Assembly: GCF_000169375.1 (NCBI RefSeq) | Contig: NZ_AAXY01000017.1 | Location: 1 to 64,000, forward strand | Direction of reading: 5' to 3' | Length of the DNA stretch: 64,000 bases | Source: Marinobacter sp. ELB17 | GTDB lineage: Bacteria; Pseudomonadota; Gammaproteobacteria; Pseudomonadales; Oleiphilaceae | In this document: piece by piece, positions 18,425 to 26,914 of the stretch | Position numbering within the stretch: the stretch's first letter is position 1 | How the letters are laid out: each line of letters starts with the position of its first letter | Notes under the pieces: model-generated | Told to the model about the DNA's origin: nothing | What the model saw: only the letters and a program-made list of their open reading frames with translations | The model's database searches: none | Program-made: the position numbers and the translations under genes

Positions 18425-18590
18425 TTGGCGCTCTTTGGGGAGTAGCCTGCTTCCGGTATTCGGAAGAGTTCGTGTCAACATACCTGGCCAAACGCCATGG
18501 TGCGAACACCTCTCGGTTGGCGAGACCATCGATATATCCATGCCTGATGGTCGGGCGTGTGGATATGTCGTGGACTCAACGCCCGGCCGG
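18425..18590 (+). ncRNA. yybP-ykoY manganese riboswitch
   Basis: Immediately upstream of mntP. Conserved blocks of this aptamer are in order: TTTGGGGAGTAGCC (18435-18446 region), a short TTCCGG...CGGAA hairpin, GTCAACATACCTGGC (18474-18488), and GGTTGGCGAGACC (18515-18527). Downstream, GACCATC can pair with GATGGTC, and GATATATCCA with TGGATATGTC, giving a possible switch near the ribosome site. Mn(II) binding would raise MntP synthesis. Confidence 0.88.
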
Positions 18591-18600
18591 AGAACATTGA

Positions 18601-19158
18601 ATGAACCCCATAGCCCTTCTGTTGTTGGCTCTTTCAATGTCTACTGATGCGTTTGCAGTAGCCATAGGCAAGGGAGCAAGCCTTAAAAATCCCCATTTCT
18701 TCGAAGCATTAAGAATGGGCCTCATTTTTGGATTAATTGAGGCCATCACTCCCTTTATCGGTTGGTTAATTGGTAATATCGCCGCGTCTTATGTGGATGT
18801 TTGGGGGCACTGGATAGCGTTCGCGTTATTGGTGTTTCTTGGCTTACACATGCTCTATGAAGGTCTGAGTCCAAGTAGTGAAGAGATAGAACAACCCTCC
18901 AGACATTCTTTTCTTAAGATTGCTCTAACCGCATTTGGCACCAGTATTGATGCAATGGCAGTGGGTGCAAGCCTGGCATTTGTAGAGGTGAGCATATTTC
19001 TGGCCGCTGGGCTCATTGGCCTGGCCACAACGGTAATGGTTACGTTAGGCGTCATGTTGGGACGAGTCGTGGGTTCACTGTTCGGTCAGAAGGCTGAAAT
19101 TATGGGCGGCCTGACACTGATTGCCGTTGGTGCATGGATCTTGTCAGGCAATCTTTAA
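18601..19158 (+). CDS. mntP: Manganese efflux protein MntP
   Basis: A 185-residue inner-membrane Mn(II) exporter with six predicted helices arranged as two related halves. The repeated acidic motif is visible as [17 protein letters not shown] near the start and [18 protein letters not shown] in the second half; the Asp residues are required in the family. Length is normal for MntP/YebN. It is under the manganese riboswitch directly upstream, with ATG 18601 preceded by GGAGAA. It extends the region's metal-homeostasis theme. Confidence 0.93.
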   Translation: MNPIALLLLALSMSTDAFAVAIGKGASLKNPHFFEALRMGLIFGLIEAITPFIGWLIGNIAASYVDVWGHWIAFALLVFLGLHMLYEGLSPSSEEIEQPSRHSFLKIALTAFGTSIDAMAVGASLAFVEVSIFLAAGLIGLATTVMVTLGVMLGRVVGSLFGQKAEIMGGLTLIAVGAWILSGNL

Positions 19159-19202
19159 CTCTCAGCAATTGATCTATCCCACGCCCTTGGGTGGCAGCGC
19201 CG

Positions 19203-19460
19203 TTAGAAATGCGATGGACAGGTTTCGACTTCCACTGTCACATGTACGAGCGACGATTGGCCGGTTTGGATTCGGTCACGGTAATGGCCGGGAGACTGCG
19301 GATAGTGGGCAACGATCGCGACAATCGCGGCGTACAGATTGGGTCCAATCGACCAGACGTGGAGATCACTCACACGCGTATCGTCACACTCCACCGTACG
19401 TTTGATGTCCTGCACGATACTTGCCTGCTGTTTGTCGAGTAATACACTCGCCGTGGTCTG
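19203..19460 (-). pseudogene. 3' remnant of a DmeF-like cation diffusion facilitator
   Basis: The minus frame gives ASVLLDKQQASIVQDIKRTV, then DDTRVSDLHVWSIGPNLYAA, IVAHYPQSPGHYRDRI and LVHVTVEVETCP. This is the cytoplasmic C-terminal domain of CDF divalent-metal exporters of the DmeF type (LLD, DLHVW.GP, HY, HVTVE). The membrane domain (about 200 residues) is absent: upstream of 19460 the sequence becomes the LysR gene in another frame. It is therefore a recombination scar overlapping the LysR 3' end. Confidence 0.78.
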
Positions 19461-20388
19461 CACAGGAGTCGGTGCATTTAGCCAAGAGGTGATCCGGCAA
19501 CTCCGGGAGCATCTCTTTGAGCAAACCGATTAATCGGTTGTTCGCCCATTTCTGTTTATACGCCAGTCCAAAATGATAGTTAAAGGCGGGCTTGAACGGC
19601 TTGATCAGTAGGTTATCGCGGGTTACCTGGTGGTCGTAGGCTGTGATGGGATTGATCAGGGTGATGCCGACACCGTTGGCGACCAGTGAGTAAATGGCAG
19701 CGATGTTGGCTTCGGTTTTACCGGCGATGTGAATGTTTTTCTGCGACAGTTCGAGCAGGAGCTGGTCGGCTGCCAGATTGGGCTGGTTGGGTATGACCAG
19801 ATGCTGTCCTTTCAGATCTTCTATTGTGATCACACTGGCTTTGGCCAGGCTGTGGTTTTTAGGCATCAGACACACGGCTTCGGTTGAGATTAACTCATCA
19901 ACCACCAGCGCCTGGCTGCTCACCGGAAGAGTCACAAATCCGACATCGAAATAACCCGCTTCAACCGCACGAATCACTTCCGGGCTGGGCATGATGTCCA
20001 GATAGACGTTGTATTTGGGGTTGTCACGCAGAATGCGGGCGATGATTTTGGGGACATAGGCAAAACCCAGAGCCGGTGCTGAGGCAATGCGTATGCGCGA
20101 AGCGCCAAATTCACGCAGTGCCACAATGCTGTGCTTCATGTTCTCCAGGTTGCTCAGCAAACCAAGAATCTCACTATAGAGCTCATCGGCCTCAGGCAGA
20201 ACGATTAGCCGCTTCTTGTGCCGCATGAACAGCGGAATCCCAATATTTTCTTCTAATTGCGCCAGAGATCGACTGACGCCAGATTGGGTAATGCCCAAAT
20301 CCCTGGCGGTCCTTGTGGCGGTGCCAGTCTCATACAGCGTTTTAAAAATGAGCAAAGACTTCAGAGAGTTAAGGTTTATATCGCTCAT
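19384..20388 (-). CDS. LysR-family regulator of the adjacent catabolic cluster
   Basis: A 334-residue LTTR. The N-terminal winged helix-turn-helix reads LKSLLIFKTLYETGTATRTA, then LGITQSGVSRSLAQLEE. The effector-binding domain follows. I chose ATG 20388 (MSDINLNSL) with GAGG ten bases upstream over 20427. It is divergent from the aminotransferase gene, its likely target. The C-terminus after LPELPDH (LAKCTDSC... to the stop) is not family-like and is read through the CDF remnant in another frame, so the natural end was probably replaced. The effector is unknown, presumably an intermediate of the neighbouring pathway. Confidence 0.85.
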   Translation of the reverse strand: MSDINLNSLKSLLIFKTLYETGTATRTARDLGITQSGVSRSLAQLEENIGIPLFMRHKKRLIVLPEADELYSEILGLLSNLENMKHSIVALREFGASRIRIASAPALGFAYVPKIIARILRDNPKYNVYLDIMPSPEVIRAVEAGYFDVGFVTLPVSSQALVVDELISTEAVCLMPKNHSLAKASVITIEDLKGQHLVIPNQPNLAADQLLLELSQKNIHIAGKTEANIAAIYSLVANGVGITLINPITAYDHQVTRDNLLIKPFKPAFNYHFGLAYKQKWANNRLIGLLKEMLPELPDHLLAKCTDSCADHGECITRQTAGKYRAGHQTYGGV

Positions 20389-20446
20389 ATTTTCTGGCCT
20401 CGAAGGATGATGGTTGCTTGAAAACATGAGTGTAAGTCATCAAGTA

Positions 20447-20465
20447 ATGAATAAATATTATGCAT
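20447..20465. promoter_or_regulatory. Possible LysR-type binding site
   Basis: ATGAATAAATATTATGCAT is an AT-rich, imperfect dyad (ATG.AT / AT.CAT) in the 103-base divergent region between the LysR gene and the aminotransferase gene, 26 bases before the latter's ATG. It has the size and composition of a T-N11-A box but is not a strong match. Confidence 0.3.
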
Positions 20466-20491
20466 TGAAATTAATTTGAAGCTGTTCTTTA

Positions 20492-21883
20492 ATGAAAACA
20501 GAATTAAAAAACACCGATTTGTTTTCAAGAGTGGTTAGTGCCATGTCCAACAATGCTTTGTTTTACCTGACCAGTAATGACATGCCGCTTGTCAGCCATG
20601 CCGATGGCATTTATATCTGGGACACCACAGGTCGGCGTTACATCGATGCCTGCTCCGGTGCCATCACCTGCAATGTTGGCCACAACCACCCCACCGTAAA
20701 ACGCGCCATGGTTGAGCAACTTGATAAGGTTGCTTTCAGCTATCGCACCCAGTTTGAAAGCCAGGTCGCGCTAGACCTGGCAAACCGCCTGGTCGGTCTG
20801 ACCGACGGTGAGCTGGATAAAGTCTTCTTTGTCGGCAGTGGTTCAGAAGCGGTCGAGAGCGCTATCAAACTGGCGGTCCAGTATTTTGTTGCCAAAGGGC
20901 AGCCAGAGCGTTGCAAATTTGTGTCGCTGCGCCCTTCGTATCATGGCAGTACCATGGGCGCACTGGGGCTAACGGGATACGAACCCCTGGAGGCACCGTA
21001 TCGCTCGATCACTATTAGCTCGGTCAAGGTGCCCTCGCCAGACTTGTATCGTTACCAGGAAGTCAGTGTTGAAGAACACATTGCATCGGTGCTGGAACAG
21101 ACCGAAAGCGCCATTCTGGCCGCAGGCCCGGAGACAATTGCGGCCCTTGCGCTGGAGCCGGTTGGAGGTGCCAGCACCGGAGGGCGCATGGTCACCAAAG
21201 CGTATATGGAAGGGTTACGGGCTTTGTGTGATCGCTACGGTTTTCTGTTCATCATGGACGAAGTGCTCAGCGGCATGGGCCGCACCGGCGCCTGGTTTGC
21301 CTACCAGCATTTTGGTGTGGTGCCTGACATTCTGGCGCTGGCCAAAGGGCTCGGTTCTGGCTACTACCCCATAGCGGCCATGATGGCGCGTCAGGAGTTG
21401 GTCGACGAGGTGAGTCGCAGTGGCGGTTTCATGCACGGTCATACCTACGCCGGCAACCCTTTGGCTTGTGCCACGGGCCTTGCTGTCATTGGTGTGATGG
21501 ACTCGGAACAGCTGGTCAACAATGCGGTAGAGCAGGGTGCCTATCTTCGTCAGCAACTCGATCAGCTCGCTCTCAAGTATGACCGTATTGGCAATGTGCG
21601 AGGCATCGGCTTGTTGCAGGGGGTGGAGCTGGTGCAGGACAAGGCCAGCAAGCAGCCATTTCCGGCATCGTTCAATGCCTTCGAAAAGCTCACCGCTCTG
21701 GCCAAGGTCCGCGGCCTGCTGATTTATCCGAGGCGTTGCCTGAATGGTCTGGAGGGGGATCATGTGTTGATTACGCCGCCTCTGACCGTCACCGCTGCGG
21801 ACATTGACGACATAATCGCCTTGCTGGATGACAGCCTGGCCGCCTTCGAGCAGGTGTCGCTGAGGCAGGAGGTCTGTTCATGA
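20492..21883 (+). CDS. Class III (omega/beta) aminotransferase
   Basis: A 463-residue PLP-dependent fold-type I enzyme of the class III family that acts on omega- or beta-amino groups. Family features: GSGSEAVESAIKLA for phosphate binding, SYHGSTMGALGLTG, FIMDEVLSGMGRTG with the PLP-contacting Asp, and ALAKGLGSGYYP with the Schiff-base Lys; HTYAGNPLACA is also typical. It overlaps the CoA-transferase A gene by four bases. With a CoA-transferase and thiolase downstream, a beta-amino acid substrate giving a 3-keto acid is the most economical reading; the substrate cannot be proved from sequence. Confidence 0.88.
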   Translation: MKTELKNTDLFSRVVSAMSNNALFYLTSNDMPLVSHADGIYIWDTTGRRYIDACSGAITCNVGHNHPTVKRAMVEQLDKVAFSYRTQFESQVALDLANRLVGLTDGELDKVFFVGSGSEAVESAIKLAVQYFVAKGQPERCKFVSLRPSYHGSTMGALGLTGYEPLEAPYRSITISSVKVPSPDLYRYQEVSVEEHIASVLEQTESAILAAGPETIAALALEPVGGASTGGRMVTKAYMEGLRALCDRYGFLFIMDEVLSGMGRTGAWFAYQHFGVVPDILALAKGLGSGYYPIAAMMARQELVDEVSRSGGFMHGHTYAGNPLACATGLAVIGVMDSEQLVNNAVEQGAYLRQQLDQLALKYDRIGNVRGIGLLQGVELVQDKASKQPFPASFNAFEKLTALAKVRGLLIYPRRCLNGLEGDHVLITPPLTVTAADIDDIIALLDDSLAAFEQVSLRQEVCS

Positions 21884-22575
21884 AAAAAAACCAGACCCTG
21901 GAAAACGCCATCGCCGCCATCCCCTCAGGCGCTGTGGTCATGGTGGGTGGCTTTGGCAATCCGGGCACGCCTTTCAGCCTGATCAACGAGCTGGTGCGCC
22001 AGGGACAGACCGATCTGACGCTCATCAAGAACGATGCCAATGAACCTGGTCATGGTTTGAGCCGGCTGATAGAGAATGGCCAGGTGCGCAAGTTGATCAC
22101 CACGCATATTGGCCTGAACAAAGGCGTGATTGATCTGATGAACCAGGGCGTACTCGAGGTCGAGTTTCATCCCCAGGGCATGCTGGCCGAAAAGATTCGC
22201 ACTGCCGGTGCTGGCAGCTTCGGTTTCCTCACCGACATCGGCATTGATTCCGAGATTACCCGGCCAGAAGATCTACTCGAATGGCAAGGTCAGACCTACA
22301 AGGTCGAGATGGCGTTGCCGGCGGATTATGCGCTCATTCATGCCGCACAGGCGGACGGGCTCGGCAATTTGCTGTACCAGGGCTCGGCTATCAACTTCAG
22401 CCCCCTGATGGCCATGGCTGCAAACCATGTCATTGTCGAGACGCCGGATCTCGGCGTTCCGGGCCGATTCAAGCCAGAACAAGTGCATACGCCGGGTGCC
22501 TTTGTCGACAGCGTTGTACCGCTGGAATCACTCACCTCTGATTACGGGATTCTGGAACATCATGTCCGCCGCTGA
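21880..22575 (+). CDS. 3-oxoacid CoA-transferase subunit A
   Basis: A 231-residue alpha subunit of a family I CoA-transferase. The glycine-rich CoA-binding motif VMVGGFGNPGTPFSLINEL near residue 20 and GVLEVEFHPQGMLAEKIR, GAGSFGF follow the family. It pairs with the overlapping subunit B to move CoA from succinyl- or acetyl-CoA to a 3-oxo acid. Starts by ATGA overlap with the aminotransferase gene, implying tight stoichiometry with that enzyme. Similar to acetoacetate, 3-oxoadipate and related transferases; the actual acid is not determined. Confidence 0.9.
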   Translation: MKKNQTLENAIAAIPSGAVVMVGGFGNPGTPFSLINELVRQGQTDLTLIKNDANEPGHGLSRLIENGQVRKLITTHIGLNKGVIDLMNQGVLEVEFHPQGMLAEKIRTAGAGSFGFLTDIGIDSEITRPEDLLEWQGQTYKVEMALPADYALIHAAQADGLGNLLYQGSAINFSPLMAMAANHVIVETPDLGVPGRFKPEQVHTPGAFVDSVVPLESLTSDYGILEHHVRR

Positions 22576-23209
22576 ACGCATTTTGAGCCGGGCGGTGAGT
22601 GAAATCATCCCGGGCAGCATTGTCAATCTGGGCATTGGTTTGCCAACGCAGGTTATCCATTACCTGCCGGATGACTTCGATGTACAGATCCATTCGGAGA
22701 ACGGCATTCTCGGCGCCTGGAAGCAGAGTGCTCCCGAGGCAATGGATCCCTTCCTTATTGATGCCGCCGGCGCCTATGTTTCCCTTCGGGAAGGGGCCAG
22801 CCTGTTCGACAGTGCTGTTTCTTTTGCAATCATTCGTCGCGCCCGGCTGGATCTAACCATGATCGGCGCCTTCGAAGTCGACGCGCTCGGCAACCTTGCC
22901 AACTGGAAAATCCCGGGCAAGTTTTCGCCCGGGATTGGGGGTGCCATGGAACTGGCCCAAAAGACGAAACGCATCGTTGTGCTGACGACCCATACCGACA
23001 AACAGGGGCGACCCAAGATCCTTAAAAATTGCCGGCTGCCGCTGACGGCCAAAATCTGCGTCAACCGCATAATTTCCGACCTGGCGGTAATGGACGTCGC
23101 TGCGCAAGGCCTGGTGGTGCGTGAAAAGCTGGTCCAGATCAGTGACGCTGATTTGCAGGCCCAAACGGAAGCGGAGTTGACGTTTGCCACAAGGGGGGCC
23201 GAGTCATGA
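22562..23209 (+). CDS. 3-oxoacid CoA-transferase subunit B
   Basis: A 215-residue beta subunit. The catalytic glutamate motif HSENGILGA, preceded by VNLGIGLPTQV, is intact, as are GAFEVDALGNLANWKIPGK and GAMELA. I use ATG 22562 (MSAAERILSRA), which overlaps subunit A by 14 bases; longer upstream starts lie deep inside subunit A. Its stop overlaps the remnant thiolase start (ATGA). Active-site residues are present, so the transferase should work. Confidence 0.9.
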   Translation: MSAAERILSRAVSEIIPGSIVNLGIGLPTQVIHYLPDDFDVQIHSENGILGAWKQSAPEAMDPFLIDAAGAYVSLREGASLFDSAVSFAIIRRARLDLTMIGAFEVDALGNLANWKIPGKFSPGIGGAMELAQKTKRIVVLTTHTDKQGRPKILKNCRLPLTAKICVNRIISDLAVMDVAAQGLVVREKLVQISDADLQAQTEAELTFATRGAES

Positions 23210-23618
23210 AGTTGAAAGTCGGTGTTGACGCGTTCGCGGATTTGCCAGCAGATCGACTGTCACAGATATCCGGTATTAACCGGGAGCAGATGGACGCTTT
23301 TGCCTGCCGTTCGCACCAGCGAGCACGCGAAGCGCAGCAACGGAGTTTCTTTATCGATGAAATACTGCCCATAACCGTGGCAGAGGGTGAGTCATTTGCA
23401 CAAGATGTGTACACCCGGCCAGGCACTGGCCCAGCTATCATCGGCTTTCACTGAAAAATGGCGGTGCTCTGGCTATCGGACACCCGCTGGGTGCAATCGG
23501 TGTTCGTCTGGCCGGCACCTTGGCACGGTCGCTGCAAGTATCGCAAGGTCGTTACGGCGTCGCCGCTGCCTGCATTGGCGGCGGTCAGGGCATTGCCATG
23601 TTGATTGAGTGCGTCTGA
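23206..23618 (+). pseudogene. Decayed thiolase (acetyl-CoA acyltransferase)
   Basis: Two pieces of a thiolase survive. 23206-23454 encodes ISGINREQMDAFACRSHQRA and FFIDEILPI, the middle of the enzyme. A different frame from about 23456 to TGA 23616-23618 encodes [19 protein letters not shown], then [14 protein letters not shown], the C-terminal active-site loops with the catalytic His and Cys. The N-terminal half with the acyl-accepting Cys is missing, and about 130 residues between the pieces are gone. Position directly after the CoA-transferase suggests it once cleaved the 3-oxoacyl-CoA. Non-functional as written. Confidence 0.82.
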
Positions 23619-23835
23619 GATGCACGGCCTGAGCGTGCGTTTGAAGACAAAAAGCAAGGAGAAACGGACAGGAGGTGACCATAGCAACAAGCAAGGTAGT
23701 CTAAACTATAAGCAATCTGGATGGATTAAAGCGATCAGTCCTGGCTCAACAGGTACGGTCATTAACCAGTGTGAAGAGGTGTGATGTACCGATGTGTGCA
23801 TTGCTTTATAGAAAGGTCTGAACAGGAAGAAGAAT

Positions 23836-24639
23836 ATGAAGGCTCTTACTAAAAAGTTTTCTCAATCTCTGGCTGTCGCAGCAATAGTGGCAAGTGCAGC
23901 GGCCATGGTGGCCATGCCGACGCAGGCGCGTGAGCTGGATGAAATTCGTAACGACGTATTTCAGGTGGTCAACTCCGGTGCTTACCCTCCCTTCAGCTAC
24001 GTCGACACCCAGGGCAACCTGGTTGGCCTTGATGTTGACATTGCCGAGGCCCTGGCTGCAAAGATGGGTGTAGAGGTTAACGTGCAGTCATCCCCCTGGA
24101 ACGGCATCATCGCCGCCATGGTCGGTGGCCGTTTTGATGCCTGCATCTGCAGCATGAGCGACACAGAAGAACGCAGGAAGGCAATTGACTTTTCCGACTC
24201 CTACTACAGCGCTGGTCTGTCAGTTTGGGTGCAAGGCAGCACCGACGATATTAACAGCATCGACGACTTTGCTGGCAAGACTGTCGGTTCCACTCTGGGT
24301 GAAACCGGTAACCAGTGGGCGGTGGAAAATGGTGAAGGCAAATGGCGTAACCAGACCTTCCAGGGTCTGCCTAGCATGATGACTGGCCTGACCACAGGCC
24401 GCATCGATCTCATGATTGCCGATGACGTGCCCGTGCTGGTTGCCATGCAGGAAAACGCGCCCGACATCAAGATGATAGACGTTGGTGAATTGCCACGCTG
24501 GCCTGCCGCCATTTCCGTTCAGAAAAACAAGCCTGAACTGCTTGAGGCGCTGAACGTTGCCCTGGCAGAAATCAAGGCTGATGGTACTTACCAAGCCATT
24601 GTCGACAAGTGGATTGGCAAGGGCGCCAACATCGAGTAA
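23836..24639 (+). CDS. Polar amino-acid ABC importer, periplasmic binding protein
   Basis: A 267-residue family 3 solute-binding protein. The signal peptide ends near MPTQA; the ligand-binding domain has GAYPPFSYVDTQGNLVGLDVD, the PFSY...GFDVD-like signature of this family, and later DFSDSYYSAGLSVWV. It delivers a polar amino acid or related compound to the two permeases downstream. The 119-base gap before the permease has a short GGCTC...GAGCC hairpin with an eight-G run at 24652-24659, possibly reducing downstream expression. The preceding gap 23619-23835 holds no gene and probably the promoter. Confidence 0.88.
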   Translation: MKALTKKFSQSLAVAAIVASAAAMVAMPTQARELDEIRNDVFQVVNSGAYPPFSYVDTQGNLVGLDVDIAEALAAKMGVEVNVQSSPWNGIIAAMVGGRFDACICSMSDTEERRKAIDFSDSYYSAGLSVWVQGSTDDINSIDDFAGKTVGSTLGETGNQWAVENGEGKWRNQTFQGLPSMMTGLTTGRIDLMIADDVPVLVAMQENAPDIKMIDVGELPRWPAAISVQKNKPELLEALNVALAEIKADGTYQAIVDKWIGKGANIE

Positions 24640-24758
24640 AGGCTCAGCAAGGGGGGGGAGCCAGATGCAACCAATGCATCAGGGTTCACTCCTCACCTCA
24701 TCCCCCGGGTCAACACGTTGGATGTTGTATCACCGACAATAGCAAAAAAGGTAAGACC

Positions 24759-25415
24759 ATGGATTTCAACTTGATGGTCGAGGTCACGCCCCTGTTGATC
24801 GAGGCAGCCTGGGTCACGATCGATGTTTCTGCCCGTTCAATGTTCTTTGGATTCTTCGTCGCCTGTGGCCTGGTGTTCTTGCAGTCTTTTCGCTTTGCAC
24901 CCATCCGCTGGTTTGCCCGAGGTTATATCAGCGTGGTTCGCGGGACACCCTATTTTGTTCAGTTGTTGCTGGTATTTTATGGCGGCCCCAGCATTGGCGT
25001 CAGGCTTGACCCCATCACGTGTGGTGTCTTCGTGGGCGCTTTCAATATTGGCGCCTATATGAGCGAAGCGATTCGCGGCTCCATAGAGTCCGTGGATAGT
25101 GGTCAGACCGAAGCCGCCAGATCCGTGGGATTTGGCAAGGTACAAACGATGGTGTCTATCGTGTTGCCGCAAGCCGCCCCACTGATGATTCGTTCAGTCG
25201 GGGTGTTGGCCATTGTACTGGTGAAAAACTCCTCTCTGGTTTCCATCATCTCCGTGGTTGAATTGACGTATCAGGCTCAGCGGTTGATTGGTTCGACCTA
25301 CAAGCCGCTGGAGATTTTCACCCTCAGTGCGTTGATGTACATCGTCATTGTCTACGCGGTGATGGGCATCATCGAACTGGCCTATCGTCGCGCAACGCGT
25401 TACACAACCCAATAA
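24759..25415 (+). CDS. Amino-acid ABC importer permease 1
   Basis: A 218-residue inner-membrane permease of the HisM/GlnP type. The EAA loop that docks to the ATPase is EAARSVGFGKVQTMVSIVLPQA. About five membrane helices. The family start motif LLIEAAWVTIDVSARSM and RGTPYFVQLLLVFYGGP are present. I choose ATG 24759 (MDFNLMVEV) with AAGGTAAG upstream. Followed at 12 bases by the second permease; the pair forms the channel. Confidence 0.88.
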   Translation: MDFNLMVEVTPLLIEAAWVTIDVSARSMFFGFFVACGLVFLQSFRFAPIRWFARGYISVVRGTPYFVQLLLVFYGGPSIGVRLDPITCGVFVGAFNIGAYMSEAIRGSIESVDSGQTEAARSVGFGKVQTMVSIVLPQAAPLMIRSVGVLAIVLVKNSSLVSIISVVELTYQAQRLIGSTYKPLEIFTLSALMYIVIVYAVMGIIELAYRRATRYTTQ

Positions 25416-25427
25416 AAGGACGCAGAG

Positions 25428-26081
25428 ATGGAATTTGATTTCGGTCCAGTAATAACCTATTTCCCTACCTTGCTGAAAGGCCTTGGTGTCGGTTCTCTGG
25501 TGGCCGTCGCTGTTGCCTTTCTGTCGGTTGTGGGTGGGCTGGTGGTGGCCGTGATCTCCATTTATATCAATAAGGTCGTGAGCTGGCCATTGCGCTTCTT
25601 TATCTGGCTGTTCATGACGACGCCATTGCTGTTACAACTTTACTTTTTGTATTTTGGCCTCGGTGAATGGATTCTGATTCCCGCCATCCTGGTTGGCATT
25701 CTTGGGCTGGGTTTTCACTACATGGCTTACAATGCCGACATTTTTATTGCCACCATCAAGTCAGTGTCTGGCGGTCAGTATGAAGCTTCACGGTCGATAG
25801 GCTTTGGGCATGTCGCCACCATTTTCTACATCATTGTGCCACAGGCCTTTATTCGCGCAATCCCGCAACTGGGCAACAATATGATTTTAATGGTGAAAGA
25901 TACGTCGGTCTTATCCGCCATTGGTGTGGCTGAGCTGGTGCATGCCTCCCAGTATGCAATCAGCGTAACGTTCCGGCCGTTCGAGTTTTTCATCGTTATC
26001 GCTTTGTTGTATTACGTAATCAATATCTTTATGGAGCTAGGCCAGGCCTGGCTGGAGCGGCAGACGGCCTATCGTCGCTAA
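25428..26081 (+). CDS. Amino-acid ABC importer permease 2
   Basis: A 217-residue partner permease. The EAA motif reads YEASRSIGFGHVATIFYIIVPQA; the N-terminal LLKGLGVGSLVAVAVAFLS and MTTPLLLQLYFLYFGL match HisQ/GlnP permeases. GGACGCAGAG precedes the ATG. Only moderate identity to the first permease, so the channel is a heterodimer. Confidence 0.88.
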   Translation: MEFDFGPVITYFPTLLKGLGVGSLVAVAVAFLSVVGGLVVAVISIYINKVVSWPLRFFIWLFMTTPLLLQLYFLYFGLGEWILIPAILVGILGLGFHYMAYNADIFIATIKSVSGGQYEASRSIGFGHVATIFYIIVPQAFIRAIPQLGNNMILMVKDTSVLSAIGVAELVHASQYAISVTFRPFEFFIVIALLYYVINIFMELGQAWLERQTAYRR

Positions 26082-26118
26082 ACCCTAATCTTTGACAGCA
26101 TAAAAGGCGGTAGAGCCC

Positions 26119-26904
26119 GTGAAAACTGAGCATCAAACCGACACTCCGATGGTCGAGATCCGCAATGTGCACAAGCGTTTTGGCGATCTGGAAGTTTTAA
26201 AAGGCATCGACCTGACGGTTAACCGCGGAAAGATCGTATCCATCATTGGTCCTTCCGGCTCTGGCAAGAGCACTCTGTTACGCTCGGTGAACCACCTGGA
26301 GGTGATTGACCAGGGTGAGATTCTTCTCGACGGCGTTCAGGTGAACCGGCCCGATATGAACGGCCTCGCATTTGAACGGCACATCAACCACATCCGCCAG
26401 AATATGGGCATGGTGTTTCAACACTTCAATCTGTTTCCTCATCTGTCCACGATCGACAATGTCACCCTGGGGCCACGCAAGCTGAAAGGCATGGATAAGA
26501 AAATTGCTCGGGAATTGGGTATGGAGTTGCTTGACCGGGTTGGCCTTGCCGAGAAAGCTGAGGTGTTTCCCAACCATTTGTCGGGCGGTCAAAAGCAACG
26601 GGTGGCGATTGCCCGGGCGCTGGCGATGCAGCCCAAGGTGATGTTGTTTGACGAGGCGACTTCAGCCCTGGATCCGGAGCTGGTCGAGGAAGTTAACCGG
26701 GTAATGCGCGGCCTGGCAGAAGAACATATGACCATGTTGATCGTGACACACGAGATGACATTTGCGCGCGATGTGTCGGACTGGACCATGTTTATGGACG
26801 GAGGGGTCGTTGTTGAAGAATGCGCCCCGGAGAAGCTGTTCAGCAATCCGGATCAGGAGCGCACGTGCAACTTCCTGCGCAAACACCTTGGCGATAATCA
26901 CTAG
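26119..26904 (+). CDS. Amino-acid ABC importer ATPase
   Basis: A 261-residue nucleotide-binding subunit of the GlnQ/HisP type. Walker [11 protein letters not shown]-loop in MGMVFQHFNLFPHLS, signature LSGGQKQRVAIARAL, Walker B VMLFDEATSALDPE and the switch His in IVTHEM are complete. GTG or nearby ATG in KTEHQTD could start it; GGCGGTAGAG precedes 26119. It energises the upstream permease pair and is closely followed by an amidohydrolase gene, suggesting import and deacetylation of the same compound. Confidence 0.9.
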   Translation: MKTEHQTDTPMVEIRNVHKRFGDLEVLKGIDLTVNRGKIVSIIGPSGSGKSTLLRSVNHLEVIDQGEILLDGVQVNRPDMNGLAFERHINHIRQNMGMVFQHFNLFPHLSTIDNVTLGPRKLKGMDKKIARELGMELLDRVGLAEKAEVFPNHLSGGQKQRVAIARALAMQPKVMLFDEATSALDPELVEEVNRVMRGLAEEHMTMLIVTHEMTFARDVSDWTMFMDGGVVVEECAPEKLFSNPDQERTCNFLRKHLGDNH

Positions 26905-26914
26905 GCGCTGCGCT

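Noticed and set aside
24652..24659. Eight-G run before the ABC permease considered as a phase-variable tract
   Set aside because: It lies in a non-coding spacer after the stop of the binding-protein gene, so length changes would not alter a reading frame.
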